NCBI GenBank assembly: GCA_963777665.1
Contig: CAVZRJ010000004.1
Location: 124,001 to 188,000 of the forward strand
Direction: 5' to 3'
Length of the DNA stretch: 64,000 bases
DNA from: Bog-756 sp963777665
GTDB taxonomy: Bacteria; Actinomycetota; Acidimicrobiia; Acidimicrobiales; RAAP-2
Position 1 is the first letter of the stretch. Each line of letters starts with the position of its first letter. The notes under the pieces are model-generated. The model worked only from the letters and a program-made list of their open reading frames with translations, searched no databases and was not told where the DNA came from. A program made the translations under genes and the position numbers. This document shows positions 16,637 through 26,810 of the stretch, one piece after another.

Positions 16637-19349
16637 GAGGGGCTCCGATCGAAGAGAGTTGGGTCCTCGTCGCCGAAGAGCGACGGCGTCCGATGGCCAA
16701 ACGATGATGACAGAGTCTCTGTCGATTCTGCCCGCTTGGCGGCCAATTCGAGTGCGCTCCGATTGGCAGTCAGGCCCAGCAGCATCGTCCTCTCTTTGTC
16801 ATCGTCAGGAAGGCACTGCGCAATTGCGGCGGCGAACGCCCAGAAGCCAGGGTCAGTGCCTGCACCCGAAGACGCAAGAAGCTCGGTCAGTTCTTTGCGT
16901 TGCCCAGAAGAATGGAGTTGGCAGGCTGCATGCAAAATGTCCACTGGTGACGCTCCGGGTCCGACTGCGGGTGCCTTCCTCTCGTGTGGGCCGACTAGAC
17001 GGAACGAGTCACCCTTCTTCTGAACCATGCCACCCGCTTTGGTCAGATCGCCGAAGTCGACATCCAGTGCCCTACCGAGTTTGTACGCCTCGTCTGCCGG
17101 GATTGCCTCGCCGTCGTAGGCCCACCGCCAAGTGAGGTACAACAGCGACCTGTCATCGAGGGTTGCGAGACTCTCGCCTCCCAGAAGCTTCCTTGCAGCA
17201 TGCCGGGCGACCACCTGACGGGCCAGCACCATCAGCTCATCGACTCCGACCTCTTCCCCAGACAGTCGGACTACACGCTTATACCGAGCAAACACCTCAA
17301 ATGCTGGTCCAACAGCGGAAACGAAGTAATCAGCCCCATGAAGGTGCATCTCTTCGAATACGGCGAGACGCTCTGCGATTCGGGCTTCAAGCTCACGCAC
17401 CACATCGTCGTAGAACCCATCTACTTCAGCATGCTGTGGTCGGCATACCAATACAACGGAGGAACCGAGGACGGCGCTAAGGAGAGCCGTCGGTCGACTC
17501 GCTGCTTCAGAACGCATTGGCCAGGAAGTAGACGGGATCAATCCTGCAGACCGAAGTGCTCGAAGCAGACTCTCCCAGGCTTCCACATCAGTGTGAGCAA
17601 AGACGATCGATACGAGACCATCGTCCTTCACAACACGAGCAACCTCCATCAACGCACGCTGGAGTCTCAGTTCGAACTCTTGGGAAGATATGTACCGAGG
17701 GTGTTTCGGATTCACCCGATTCTGGATGACTTCTTGGTCCTTTGGCGTCCACTGGGTAGCAAACAGTTCAGGATACAGAAACCCCACACTTCTCTTTAGC
17801 CACACGTAGAAGAAGTCAGACAAATCCGAGTACATCACTGAGAAGTAGTAAGGAGGGTCAATCACCACTGCATCGAATAGACCGTCGTCGAAGGGAAGGT
17901 CCTGCGCATTCCCACGATAGATTTCGGCAGGTGCGTCGGATACCTGGGCGCAGTGTTCGATGGCAAGCCGAATCCAACGAACAGCACCGCTCCAGCTCCC
18001 CGAAACATCGACGAGAGGATTAATTTCAGCGTAGTCCCACACCATCGGGATGGCTTGGAAATTGAATGTGTGAGCGATTAGCTCACGTTGGACATTCCAA
18101 ATACAGAACGAGGAGTCGTAGTCAGCGATCCGGTCCACGCACAGCCCAAGGTATGTTGTCAGCGCTCGTGCTCTGTCAACGTCTACACCCGCATCCAACA
18201 TTGCAGTGTATGCGTCTCTGACGGCTTCGCATAGCGTTCCAAGTACACAGAGTTGGCGATCGTTGAACAATGAGCGCCACGTATCGAAGCCGAAAAGCAG
18301 GTTCTGAAGGTTTCGATAGCCGATTTCGTCGCATGGCTCATCCGGCAGCGGAGTAACACCATCGGGCGTCTCTGAAAGTTCGGTCAGCAGCTGGGAGGTG
18401 ATCTGGTCGGCTCCCTCAATGTCGGCTGCGGAAGGATTCCGATAGTTCTTATTTCGTTTTTCGATGTCCAGAACTGCCATCAGCCGCCTACCGAATCCAT
18501 GCTTCTTTCCATGCGCCCTTACCGACTTGGCGTCGCTTGACATCCCGCACGCCGGGCAAGTCACCGAACTTGCCTTCACTGTGCCGTTGTCGGGGTCCAC
18601 GCCCGCAGATGGCTCACCCATCCTTACGTCGAGCGCTATTCTTGGTCCCCGAGCGATACGGCTACCCAGACTTTGCGACGACTGTTGTTCGCAAGCCAAA
18701 ATGACTTTGCCAGCGGTATCTCGATCGCACAGCTCGGGTTGGGGCATCTCATGGTTCGAGTCCAGAGATACATTCCCGGCGCCCTCCCGCTGGAGTTAAC
18801 AGGAAATATGGCGGAGAGTCTTGGTTCGACCCGCTTGCGTACCCAAGCAGCCCACTCCTCGAACTCCGTTGCAAGAAGGCAATCGCCGAGCGGTGAGGTT
18901 TGACCGAACCGCTGTGGGTATTCAAGGACACATCGCTCGATAAGGTGAGCCACAGGGTTGAGGTCAACCGCCGTCGTTTGACAGCCGAGTCTCAGGGCTT
19001 CAAGGGGGATCGCTCCGCCTCCTGCGAAGCAATCAAGCACTTTAGGGGGCCCGTCCGGGTAAGCCTCTGACAAGAGGCGGCGAAGAGGATTGATGCGGCT
19101 CGGGTTCAGCGATGACTCGAAGGATGCACCTTGTGCGATGTAATCCAGAATCTCTCTTCGGCTTTCGTCGTCATCTGGATCTGGGAGCAACGTTCCGAAG
19201 ACAACTGCCCGACTCATGGCTAGAGGCCGACGTGCCCACCAGATGTGCATGGTCGATATGTGGCCATGGCGCAGTGACTTCTCCCGGCCTGATTCCTTAT
19301 TGATAGCAACGAGCGGCAACTCTTCCTCGATGAGTTTGCGCTTGGTCAC
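16633..19349 (-). pseudogene. DUF1156-type N6-adenine DNA methylase, one frameshift
   Basis: Starts at GTG 19349, overlapping the helicase stop (GTGA). The N-terminal piece has HIWWARRPLAMSRAV, the DUF1156 signature, and the SAM motif DCFAGGGAIPLEAL (residues 106-119). The catalytic DPPY is encoded at 17848-17859 within VVIDPPYYFSVMY. The zinc ribbon MRCPNPSC ... VTCPACG sits between. The frame changes near 18640-18660, at or near a run of four C, between the ribbon halves; before it the frame ends in LGDQE and after it continues from about GPRIALDVRMGEP. Motif order (I before IV) and the ribbon fit COG1743. It should methylate adenines to mark self DNA. The single break could be an error, a recent mutation or an on/off switch. 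Confidence 0.8.
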
Positions 19350-22300
19350 TGGGTCTCCGAAGCGTTGATGACGGGCTCAGGGGCGACCCGGTACTGCACG
19401 TTGAGGTCAGGCTGCCACGAGTCCTTGAGCGTCTTGGCCGGATCCTGGACCCGGTACAACCGGGGTGCAGGACTTCCACAATCGAGGACGACGTATAGCC
19501 AGTAGTCGTCCCCAAGCTCGATGGCCTTGGTGAACTCGGTCCAGGACAAAGACACGAGTCCCACTCCAGCTCGCCCTTTTACCTCGATGCAGCGACGGTT
19601 GATTCCTTGGACGGAAAGTAGGTCGAATCCGATGTTCTCAGACTCGACGCTCTTCAGGAAGTCAACCCCTCGGGACTCCTCGTACTTCCAGGCTACGCCG
19701 ACAGCAATCTGCTCGATCTCGGCGTTGGTGTGCTGGTCCGCACCCTGCCTCTCGGTCTTGGTGTCACCCTCACCATTCGAGCCCGATCCTGAAGGCAGCA
19801 CGAGGGCGGTGCCGAGAAGGCGGACCTGTCCTCGGCGAACCTGGCGCCCCCGCTCGGTCTCATCCAGTCTCCGGTCCCGCTTTTCCCGAAGCATCGTCTT
19901 GCCCAACTCGGCCTGACGGAGTCGACCCTCAGCCCCTTGGCGACCCTTTTGGCACCTCTTTCTCCAAGTCATCGAGACCCATGTCGGCACGAGCGAGCAT
20001 CGCCGTGAACGACCGGCGCAGGAAGCTCTCCTGGATGTCTGCGACGACCTTCCGCTCGGCAACCGCCTCTTGGTACCGGTTCTCGAAGACATGCTGGCGA
20101 GCCCAGCCACGACGATGTCGGCTCGTCAAAGTTCGCATCGGCTGGGGTGGCCCGGTAGGCTGGCACGAGGTCGTAGAGGAAACGCCTGGTCCCCTTGTAA
20201 CCGGAGCCGTCGGACGGTCGACTGAGGCGAAGGCTCGGTGTACCAGCTCGTCGTTGCCGTCGATGGTGTCCCCAACGAGAAAGTGGACGAGTTGGGGCTG
20301 GTCGAGGTCTGGGACCTACGAACTGGCTCCCACAGCCACATCAGCCATCGTGGCCTCGATCACGTAGCCGACGAGAGAGTCGAAGAGGGGATGGCCAGGG
20401 CCGCAAAGCTCAGGGACGGGCAGCGTCGGATCGTCCTGCTCGGGCCGTGGCGTCATGGCGACCGACTTGTCGAAGGTGAGCCGCTCGTAGGCGGGGCGAT
20501 CTTCCGGGTGGCCCCGGCCAGCCGTGACCGGGCGACAAGGGTGTCGGGGCTCCGGGTGACCCGGAGGGTGCCGTCGAGCCTTGGCTGCACAACACCCCCG
20601 GCGTATTCGACGGCCTCTCTGAAGAACCGTTCGAGGTAGCCCGCCGGCAGCCGCCGCTCTTCGGCACGTGCGGCCTTGTCCCGCTGAAGCTGCCAGTCGA
20701 TGTGTTGGATGGCGAGCGCCTTCCAAGGAGCTGCTCGGCACGCTGCGCGGATCTCTGGGTCCATCCCCGTCCCGATCTTGGCCGCCGCCTCTTCCTTGAC
20801 TAGGTCGCCGGCAATGACCTCTCCAAGAGTTCGGACAAGGTGGTAGCCGGCCAGCAAATCACCGATCACATCGAACACCGAGTCGCCTATTTCTCGCCCA
20901 TCATCTCGATCTTCTTGAGGATGGTGGCCAGGACATAGCCCTCTCGGGTGTTGGTGGCCACGAGGTTGAAGATGTGGACGTCCTGGGTCTGCCCGATGCG
21001 GTGGATGCGTCCCATGCGCTGCTCAAGCCGGTTGGGGTTCCATGGGATGTCGTAGTTGACCATGAGGTGGCAGAACTGGAGGTTGATGCCCTCTCCAGCC
21101 GCCTCGGTGGCCACCATGATCTGTGCTCGCTCCCGGAAGTACCGCTCGGCCTCGATGCGCTCAGCAAGGCGGAGGCTGCCGTGAATCTGGGCGACCTCGA
21201 AGTCGGGGTTCGAGCTTCTCGACCAGGTAGCGCAGCGTGTCCCGGTGCTCAGTGAAGATGAGCAGCTTCTTCGTTGGTCGTCGACGAGGCCCTTCGGCGT
21301 TCACGACGTCGAGCAGCTCGTTGAGCTTGCGCTCGGTGCCCGCCTGCTTCGGTCTCCTCGGCCATGGCCAAGCAGCCGCTGCGAACTCCTCTAGCTCCAG
21401 GCGGAGCGCTCCTCGGTCTCGGGGAGCCACTCCTCCAAGCGCCTTCTCCTCAAGCCGCCAGAGGTCGTCCTCATCGAGGTCGTACTGGCCTCGTCCTCGT
21501 CGGGGAAGATCGATGCTGGAAGCCTTCTGCTTCCGAAGGTACGCCGGGATGTCGTCAGCGCCTTCCCAAGCGGCGACCCTTCGGTCGAGCGTCAGGCGGA
21601 TAGCCCGCACCGAAGACGCCAGCCGCCGCTGCATGGCCGTGAGGGCGAATCCCGCCACGCCTCGGGCGTTCTCGCCACGAATCTCGACCAGCTTCTTCGA
21701 GACGAACTCGGTCACAGCGTCGTAGAGGTCCAGTTCCGGACCATCCAGCTCGTACCCGATGGTGTGCGGGTGGCGGGGATTGAAGAGCTTCTCGCCCCGA
21801 GGTCGACCATGCTCTTCCTTGGCCACCTTGCGGTACTGCTGCTCGTTCAGCTCGATGTGCTTCGGGCAGCGGTCCCCGTAGGCGTCGGGGTCGAGGAGCC
21901 GGAGCAGGCCCCACAGCGACTCGGTTCTTCCCGAGTGCGGAGTGGCGGTGAGAGGATGAGGCGATGCGCCTTCTCGGCGATCTTCTCCGCCGCCTTGTAT
22001 CGGTCGCTCTTCTTGTTGATGGCCCCTTGCCGTCGACGTGCAAGGTGTAGCCGTGGGCCTCGTCGATGATGCCGAGGTCCCAGTCCCGCTCTGCGGCGAC
22101 GAACGCATCGAGGATGCCCTCGGCCTTCATGAAGTCACGGGACACGATCATGAAGTCATGGACGTCCCACGGGTTCTGGGTGGGCGAGGAGTCGAAGAGT
22201 GCTCGGTCCATCTGGACGCACTCGATGTCGAACCGCTCTGACAGCTCCCGCTGCCACTGCGGGCGGAGGTTGGCCGGGGTAACAATGAGCACCCGGTCGG

Positions 22301-22758
22301 CAGCCCGGCGGAGTTGAAGCTCCTTGATGTAGAGGCCCGCCATGATGGTCTTGCCCGCACCGGGGTCGTCGGCCAGGAGGAATCGGAGTCGGGGCTGGTC
22401 GAGGAAGTCGCCGTAGACCGCTTCGAGCTGGTGGGGCAGCGGCACGATGTTCGATACCGCCAGGGCCGCCATGTCGTGCTGCAAGCCGACCTGAATGCGG
22501 TGTGGCCTCGATCCCAAGCCGGAAGCGGCTGGCGTCGCTATCGAAGCTCACGCCGCCGGTCTCTTCGACCATCTCGATGCTCGGCAGCTCATCTAGCGAA
22601 AGTGTGATCTCTCCGTACACGCCGAACCGATCCTTGAATACCAAGGTCCAGAACTGGCCGCTACCTGTATCTCTTGCCTGTACGAGTACGACCTCACCCG
22701 TCTGACCTGGAAGTTTGAGCCGGGCGTCAGGAACGAGGACATCAGGGCTGGCCACCAC
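19346..22758 (-). pseudogene. SNF2-type helicase with DUF3883-like C-terminus, many frame breaks
   Basis: Reading across frames gives one protein of about 1,130 residues from GTG 22758. Order: beta-rich N-terminus; RIQVGLQHDMAALAVSN then PHQLEAVYGDFLD; Walker A DDPGAGKTIMAGLY; DEAH box (GIIDEAHGYTLHV); LTATPHSGR motif III; LLIFTEHRDTLRYLVEKLE; motif V-VI ATEAAGEGINLQF and EQRMGRIHRIGQ; a helical region; and a C-terminal domain with GFDLLSVQGINRRCIEVKG and WTEFTKAIELGDDYWLYVV, typical of DUF3883/NERD-like ends. Breaks lie near 22500, 22023, 21955, 21207, 20888, 20495, 20230, 20115 and 19940, plus an in-frame TAG near 20326. It is the first gene of the operon, coupled to the methylase. Confidence 0.8.
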
Positions 22759-23259
22759 TAGGGACCCTCCCGAGCCATGTCATTCGGATGGCGAGCACGA
22801 TTCGTGTCCGCCGCCATTGCGAGTTCCATCTGGCCGATCGTAGGTGAACCATGTCGCTCATCTCGGGAACGTGAGTCCGCAACGAGTTAGATCTCGCCGT
22901 TGACCAGGCGATCTGACACAGATCTGACACAGATAGCACGGCAAACACGGGTAATCACCGGTCGACAGGGGCTACCCGTTCTTCCTGTCCTGACCACTCC
23001 GATTGCCGAGGTGGAGATCAGGTTCTCGCTGAGACGGACGGTAGCGGGCTTGGCTCGGGAGGTTGAGCGTTTCGGTACTGGACCGACAGACGGTGGAGGA
23101 CACCCAAGACCTGTTGTCGGAGCAGGATCGAAGGCCAGGAACACCCCGTATGCCCTCGGCTAGGATGCCATTTCCGCTGTAGGGACGGAATCAGCGTTGC
23201 TACTCCGGTTGCTACTTGACAGGCATTGCTCGGAGGAAATAGTGCCTCTGAGCAGGCAC
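22759..23259. other. 500-base stretch before the tRNA, no convincing gene
   Basis: It holds the operon promoter region on the left and the tRNA promoter on the right. A short tandem duplication GATCTGACACA occurs twice around 22908-22929. The frames present are short and have no domain or ribosome site. No terminal repeat or attachment site was seen here. Confidence 0.45.
23216..23243 (+). promoter_or_regulatory. tRNA-Ala promoter
   Basis: TTGACA at 23216-23221 and AATAGT at 23238-23243 with 16 bases between. Start of transcription would fall near 23250, ten bases before the mature tRNA 5' end. Confidence 0.6.
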
Positions 23260-23332
23260 GGGGGTATAGCTCAGTTGGTAGAGCGCTTGACTGGCAGTCA
23301 AGAGGTCAGGGGTTCGAATCCCCTTACCTCCA
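23260..23332 (+). tRNA. tRNA-Ala (anticodon GGC)
   Basis: 73 bases fold into a standard cloverleaf: acceptor GGGGGTA/TACCTCC, D arm GCTC...GAGC, anticodon stem CTTGA/TCAAG with loop CTGGCAG (anticodon GGC), T arm AGGGG/CCCCT with loop TTCGAAT, discriminator A. The G3-T70 pair is the alanine identity element. CCA is not encoded. The last seven bases of the tRNA plus nine bases of 3' flank (23326-23341) recur in the repeat family further right. Confidence 0.97.
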
Positions 23333-23341
23333 CGGTGTTGT
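23326..23341 (+). other. att-like 16-bp core at tRNA-Ala 3' end
   Basis: ACCTCCACGGTGTTGT here is identical at 27700-27715, 30758-30773 and 47440-47455, and its first eight bases recur at 52940-52947 next to a tyrosine integrase remnant. It covers the tRNA 3' end, the classic target of integrases. A hairpin-forming flank (GTTGT ... ACGAC) follows in every full copy. Confidence 0.6.
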
Positions 23342-23399
23342 AAGAAATACGACGTCGTCTTCCCTTTTCGGGGCGGTATCCCATCTACCGATGCCATGC

Positions 23400-24200
23400 C
23401 TACTGCGACCCCGCGGTCATCTGCGCCAGCATCTGTTCGAGTGCGGTCTGGTCGGGTCCCACGAACGGTCCGGCGTCCGGAACCGCCGCCAGCGACGCGA
23501 GGAACTGGTCGATCATGCGGCCGGGGGCGGCAGGCAGGTGGCTGCTCAGGATCAACGATGGCTTGAATTTGGCGACTGCATCGAGCTCACGGGCCAACTT
23601 CGCTCGGTCGACCTCGTGCATCCATGGCGAATCGATGGTTGCCCAGAACACCTGCCCCTCGCGCAGGTCACCATCGGAGAGGTCGGCGGCGCTCTGCGGG
23701 ATGTCCTGCAGGAGCGCGCCGAAACTGTCGGCCGGGAAAAGCAGGCCCGAGCTGGTGTCGAGGAAGCCGGTGGTCGATGGATTGTCGAAGGTCGGAGGTC
23801 TGAATGCGGTGAGGGTACGGCTGCCGAGCGTGATGCTCTGTCCGGGGTTTACGAGGTGGACCCTGTCCATCGGGAGCGGATCGGAAACGCTCATGATGCC
23901 GACGCCCAGGAACGTGGTGACGACCTTGATGTCGGGGTACTCGGCGAGCAGTTGGCCGAGTACTCCGATGTGGTCGCCGTCGGTGTGGGAGAGCCAGATC
24001 CAACGGAGGTCAACCGGGTCGATGACCGACTTGAGTGCAGTCATGAAGCTCTCACGTTCGACGACCGGACCGGTGTCGACCAGGACGGGGACGTCCCCGT
24101 GGAGCACAAAGGAGTTGATGGCGAGTTGGCCGAGGCCGGGGATGGGGAAGTTCGTGGTCAGGACGTCGATGTCCGATGCTGCCTTGTAGGTCGTGATCAT
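23400..24200 (-). CDS. metallo-beta-lactamase-fold hydrolase
   Basis: Start chosen at ATG 24200 because AAGGAG lies seven bases upstream; 266 residues. The core LSHTDGDHIGVLGQLL is the HxDxDH zinc motif, preceded by VLVDTGPVVE and followed by LLFPADSFG and LSSHLPAAPG, which supply the remaining metal ligands. No signal peptide, so it acts in the cytoplasm. The family hydrolyses thioesters, lactones and similar substrates or reduces oxygen; the flavodiiron-like layout FPADSFG/SSHLP is closest to ODP-type MBL proteins. It is the last gene of the leftward SRPBCC-cupin-MBL group. Confidence 0.8.
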   Translation of the reverse strand: MITTYKAASDIDVLTTNFPIPGLGQLAINSFVLHGDVPVLVDTGPVVERESFMTALKSVIDPVDLRWIWLSHTDGDHIGVLGQLLAEYPDIKVVTTFLGVGIMSVSDPLPMDRVHLVNPGQSITLGSRTLTAFRPPTFDNPSTTGFLDTSSGLLFPADSFGALLQDIPQSAADLSDGDLREGQVFWATIDSPWMHEVDRAKLARELDAVAKFKPSLILSSHLPAAPGRMIDQFLASLAAVPDAGPFVGPDQTALEQMLAQMTAGSQ

Positions 24201-24309
24201 GACGTGCTCCTTGGTGTTGGTTGATCTGACGGTCATGGAACGGGGTGCATCAGGCATGGCTTCGCCCAGGGTCGGTCACATGGGACCGGTTGGACGGGTG
24301 ACTTTGCCC

Positions 24310-24792
24310 CTACGTCGACGTGATGTCGATGCCGTGCCGTAGGGCTGCGGCGACGAGTTCCTCTTCGCTGCGGGGAGACAAGTCGGGAGGCGGGAGGGTT
24401 CTGGCCATCGCCGGCCGGCCGCACGCCCGGGTGAAGTCCTCGAACCCGGCCGGAGCGACGAGGATGAGGAAGCGGGCCATCTCGGAGTCGACGCGGAACC
24501 GGTGGCGAACTCCACGGGGTCCGAAGACGAAATCGCCGGTGGTGGCCGTGCGGGACTCCTCACCCAGCCAGAACGTCAAATTCCCTTCGAGGATGTACCA
24601 GGCCTCGTCCTCGTGGCGGTGTGCGTGAACGGGCGATCCCGACCCATGGGTTGCACGGACCTCGGCTAGGGCGAGCTGTCCGTGCGTCTCGTCACCGGTC
24701 ACCTTGTAGCTGAGCAGGCTGTCCGCGAACCAGACCCCCTCGCCTTCGTCAGTGCCCAACAGGAATGCAGCGGGTGCTACCCCGGTCGTCAT
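24310..24792 (-). CDS. cupin-domain protein
   Basis: 160 residues from ATG 24792, with GGAGG upstream. The cupin motif 1 is SPVHAHRHEDEAWYILEGNL (the His/His/Glu metal ligands) and motif 2 is GDFVFGPRGVRHRFRV. One barrel only, so a small monocupin such as a dioxygenase, isomerase or ligand sensor. The start overlaps the stop of the SRPBCC gene (ATGA), so the two were translated together before the IS110 insertion. A short C-terminal acidic helix follows the barrel. Confidence 0.85.
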   Translation of the reverse strand: MTTGVAPAAFLLGTDEGEGVWFADSLLSYKVTGDETHGQLALAEVRATHGSGSPVHAHRHEDEAWYILEGNLTFWLGEESRTATTGDFVFGPRGVRHRFRVDSEMARFLILVAPAGFEDFTRACGRPAMARTLPPPDLSPRSEEELVAAALRHGIDITST

Positions 24793-24990
24793 GACGCTGC
24801 CTCCGGTGCGGTGGCCCCCTCGGCGGCCGTCTTGAGCCGGCCGAGCGTCTGGTCCATGCCGTCCCTCAGTTCGCGGGCCCGGTTGGTCGGGACGTCCACG
24901 ATCCGGGCCCACAGCGGGATCCATCGCACCACGTAGGACTCGACGACCCGGGTACCCCCCTCGATCGGCTCGAACCGGAAGTGCCTGATT

Positions 24991-25206
24991 GAGACTGATG
25001 GCAGACGCTGCTGCTGATTCGTAGCGTTCAGAGGACCCTGGTGGGGTTGTTCCTGAAGTGCCTGCCGGCGGCTGATGTCGTCTGGCTTTCGAACGAAGAG
25101 CTCCCCACCAGGTCCTTGCCGCCGAGTGGCTCAAAAGAGGAACGTGCACCACGATCGGAATCAGGAGTGCCCTGGCGGTTCCTAACCGACGAACCAGGAG
25201 GTACTC
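24991..25206 (+). ncRNA. candidate IS110 bridge RNA (element 1)
   Basis: The noncoding 5' end contains a perfect 10-bp stem (CCTGGTGGGG at 25037-25046 with CCCCACCAGG at 25103-25112). In its loop, 25055-25064 reads GAAGTGCCTG, identical to the ten bases left of the insertion point (24978-24987). Downstream, 25134-25140 (AAAGAGG) equals the element's right end (26414-26420), and 25122-25128 (CCGAGTG) is the reverse complement of the right target flank CACTCGG. These are the target-left, donor-left and possible target-right guides expected of a bridge RNA. Confidence 0.5.
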
Positions 25207-26410
25207 ATGAACGTCATCATCGGGATCGACCCTCACAAGGCGACCCACACGGCCGTCGCCATCGGCTGTGACGAGGCCGAGCTGGCGACCGTCACGGTCC
25301 GGGCCACCAGGCAGCAGACCGACAGGTTGGTCGGGTGGGCCGAAGCCGTTCAAGGTAGCGCACCTGGGCCATCGAGTCCGCCGGAGGGCTCGGCTACTCT
25401 GCTGGCTCAGCAGCTCGTCGATGCCGGCGAGCACGTGCTCGACGTGCCGGCCACCCTGGCCTCGAGAGTGCGGGTGCTCGGGACGGGCAAGTCGGACAAG
25501 AACGACCCCAACGACGCCCGGTCGGTGGCCATTGCGGCCCTCCGCTCCCCGGGGCTCCGGTCGGTCCAGCCGGCAAACCATGCCGACGTGCTGCGTCTCC
25601 TGGCCAAGCGCAACCGGGACATCGGGGAGCCTCCGCACCAAGCTGGTGTGTCGTCTCCATGCGCACATCGCCTCCCTGGCTGCAGGCGGAATTGCCAAGG
25701 AACTCAACGCTTCTGACGCCGATGGGCTGCTTGGGGCCTTCGAGCCGTCCTCCCCGGCGGAGGCCACCCGGCACCAGTTGGCCCTGGAGCTCCTGGAGGA
25801 CGTGCGTCGTCTCGATGCCCAGCTGAAGGAGTCCCACAAGCGGATCAAGATGGCGGTCCGAGCCTCGGGGACCTCGCTCACCGAGGTGTATCGGGATCGG
25901 TCCGGTGTTGGCCTGTGCGCTCATCGGCTACACCGGCGATGTCACCCGCTTCAAGAGCCGGGACCAGTTCGCCTCCTACAACGGCACCGCACCGGTCGAG
26001 GTCTCCTCGGGGGGCCGGGTGGCCCACCGACTGTCTCGGACGAGGGAACCGGCAGCTCAACCACGCCATCCACATGGTGGCCATCTGCCAGATCCGCCAG
26101 ACCCACTCGGAGGGCCGGGCTCTACTTCGAGAAGAAGGTGGCCGAAGGCAAGACCAAGAAGGAAGCCATCCGCTCGCTGAAGCGGCAGATCTCCAACACC
26201 GTCTATCCGGCACCTGGTCCTCGACGCCCAGCGATAAGGGGCCCGGGAGGACAAGCGGGAACGACTCGTAGCCTGCGTGACCGGCTCTGCACCCTGACGA
26301 CCGGCTCTTCGGCGAAGTCACTCCCGGACCCACCAAACCTTAGGCATCTGCGCCCTCGACGGCACGCTGGCCTCATCGCGCCCGAAAGCCTCCGGAAATC
26401 GCCCTCTTGA
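25207..26410 (+). pseudogene. IS110-family DEDD transposase, frameshifted
   Basis: ATG 25207 follows AACCAGGAGGTACTC. The N-terminus MNVIIGIDPHKATHTAVAIG holds the first Asp of the RuvC-like DEDD site, and LGTGKSDKNDPNDARSVAIA the D-x-x-D block. At least four breaks (after about 25625, near 25895, 26030 and 26125, and near 26210) must be bridged to read on through LVCRLHAHIASLAAGG, VLACALIGYTGDVTRFKSR, FASYNGTAPVEVSSGG and RQLNHAIHMVAICQIR, the transposase_20 region with its catalytic serine. About 400 residues in full. Confidence 0.8.
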
Positions 26411-26771
26411 CTCAAAGAGGATTCACTCGGTGGACTCGCGCCCGCCCTCCTCGGTGACGAAGGCGAACTCGCGACCCGGCTCAGCCGTCAGCACCCGGCC
26501 CGTCCGGGACCACTTCATCAGGTTGGCCGGTCCCCCGACGTTGTGCCCGAGGAACGTCGCCCCCACGACGGGGTCGCCAGAGCCATTCGACCACTCCACC
26601 CGCTGGCACTCCGGGCTCCACTCCCCCATCCGGGGCAGGTCGGCCACCAGTGCGTAGACGCGCTCGGGTGACGCATCGATGACGGTCTCGGTGCAGTCCT
26701 GCGTCAGCCACCACCGCGTGCTCGTCTCGGCCATGTCTCCTCCATCGATCGGATGTTCCCTACGGAAAGAG

Positions 26772-26790
26772 AAGCTAATATACTTAGCTT
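26772..26790. promoter_or_regulatory. palindromic operator between SRPBCC and TetR genes
   Basis: AAGCTAA and TTAGCTT are perfect 7-bp inverted arms separated by TATAC, a 19-bp palindrome of the size bound by TetR dimers. It lies midway between the divergent starts at 26734 and 26827, so the regulator could control both itself and the SRPBCC-cupin-MBL genes. Confidence 0.55.
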
Positions 26791-26810
26791 GTGCTGTCAA
26801 GCCTCTTTTA

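Larger units (their letters stand above)
24988..26420 (+). mobile_element. IS110-family element 1
   Basis: About 1.43 kb between the two halves of the SRPBCC gene. GATT is present at both edges (24987-24990 and 26420-26423) and there are no terminal inverted repeats, as usual for IS110. About 215 bases of noncoding DNA precede the transposase, the position of the bridge RNA in this family. The transposase is broken, so the element is probably immobile unless the breaks are sequencing errors. Confidence 0.75.
24789..26734 (-). pseudogene. SRPBCC-family gene split by IS110
   Basis: The N-terminal piece starts at ATG 26734 (GGAGG upstream) and runs to the IS edge near 26421: CTETVIDASPERVYALVADL then MGEWSPECQRVEW and PANLMKWSRTGRVLTAEPG. 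The C-terminal piece lies at about 24986-24789: HFRFEPIEGGTRVVESYVV, then RWIPLWARIVDVP, ending in the ATGA overlap with the cupin gene. Joined without the IS, the frame is kept, with a TGA at the junction where a Trp is expected. Together they form a START/SRPBCC lipid- or hydrophobe-binding fold. The insertion separates cupin and MBL genes from the promoter shared with TetR. Confidence 0.75.

Noticed and set aside
22908..22930. GATCTGACACA direct repeat as an att site or iteron
   Set aside because: Only two adjacent copies, no further copies and no associated gene; likely chance duplication.
23212..23397. Reverse-strand frame reading GIRTPDLLTASQALYQLSYTP
   Set aside because: It is the antisense of the tRNA-Ala gene, a common false protein in databases.
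24793..25881. Long N-terminal extension of the cupin frame, to 523 residues
   Set aside because: The extension is arginine/proline-rich shadow sequence across the IS110 element; a start with GGAGG at 24792 gives a normal single-cupin protein.
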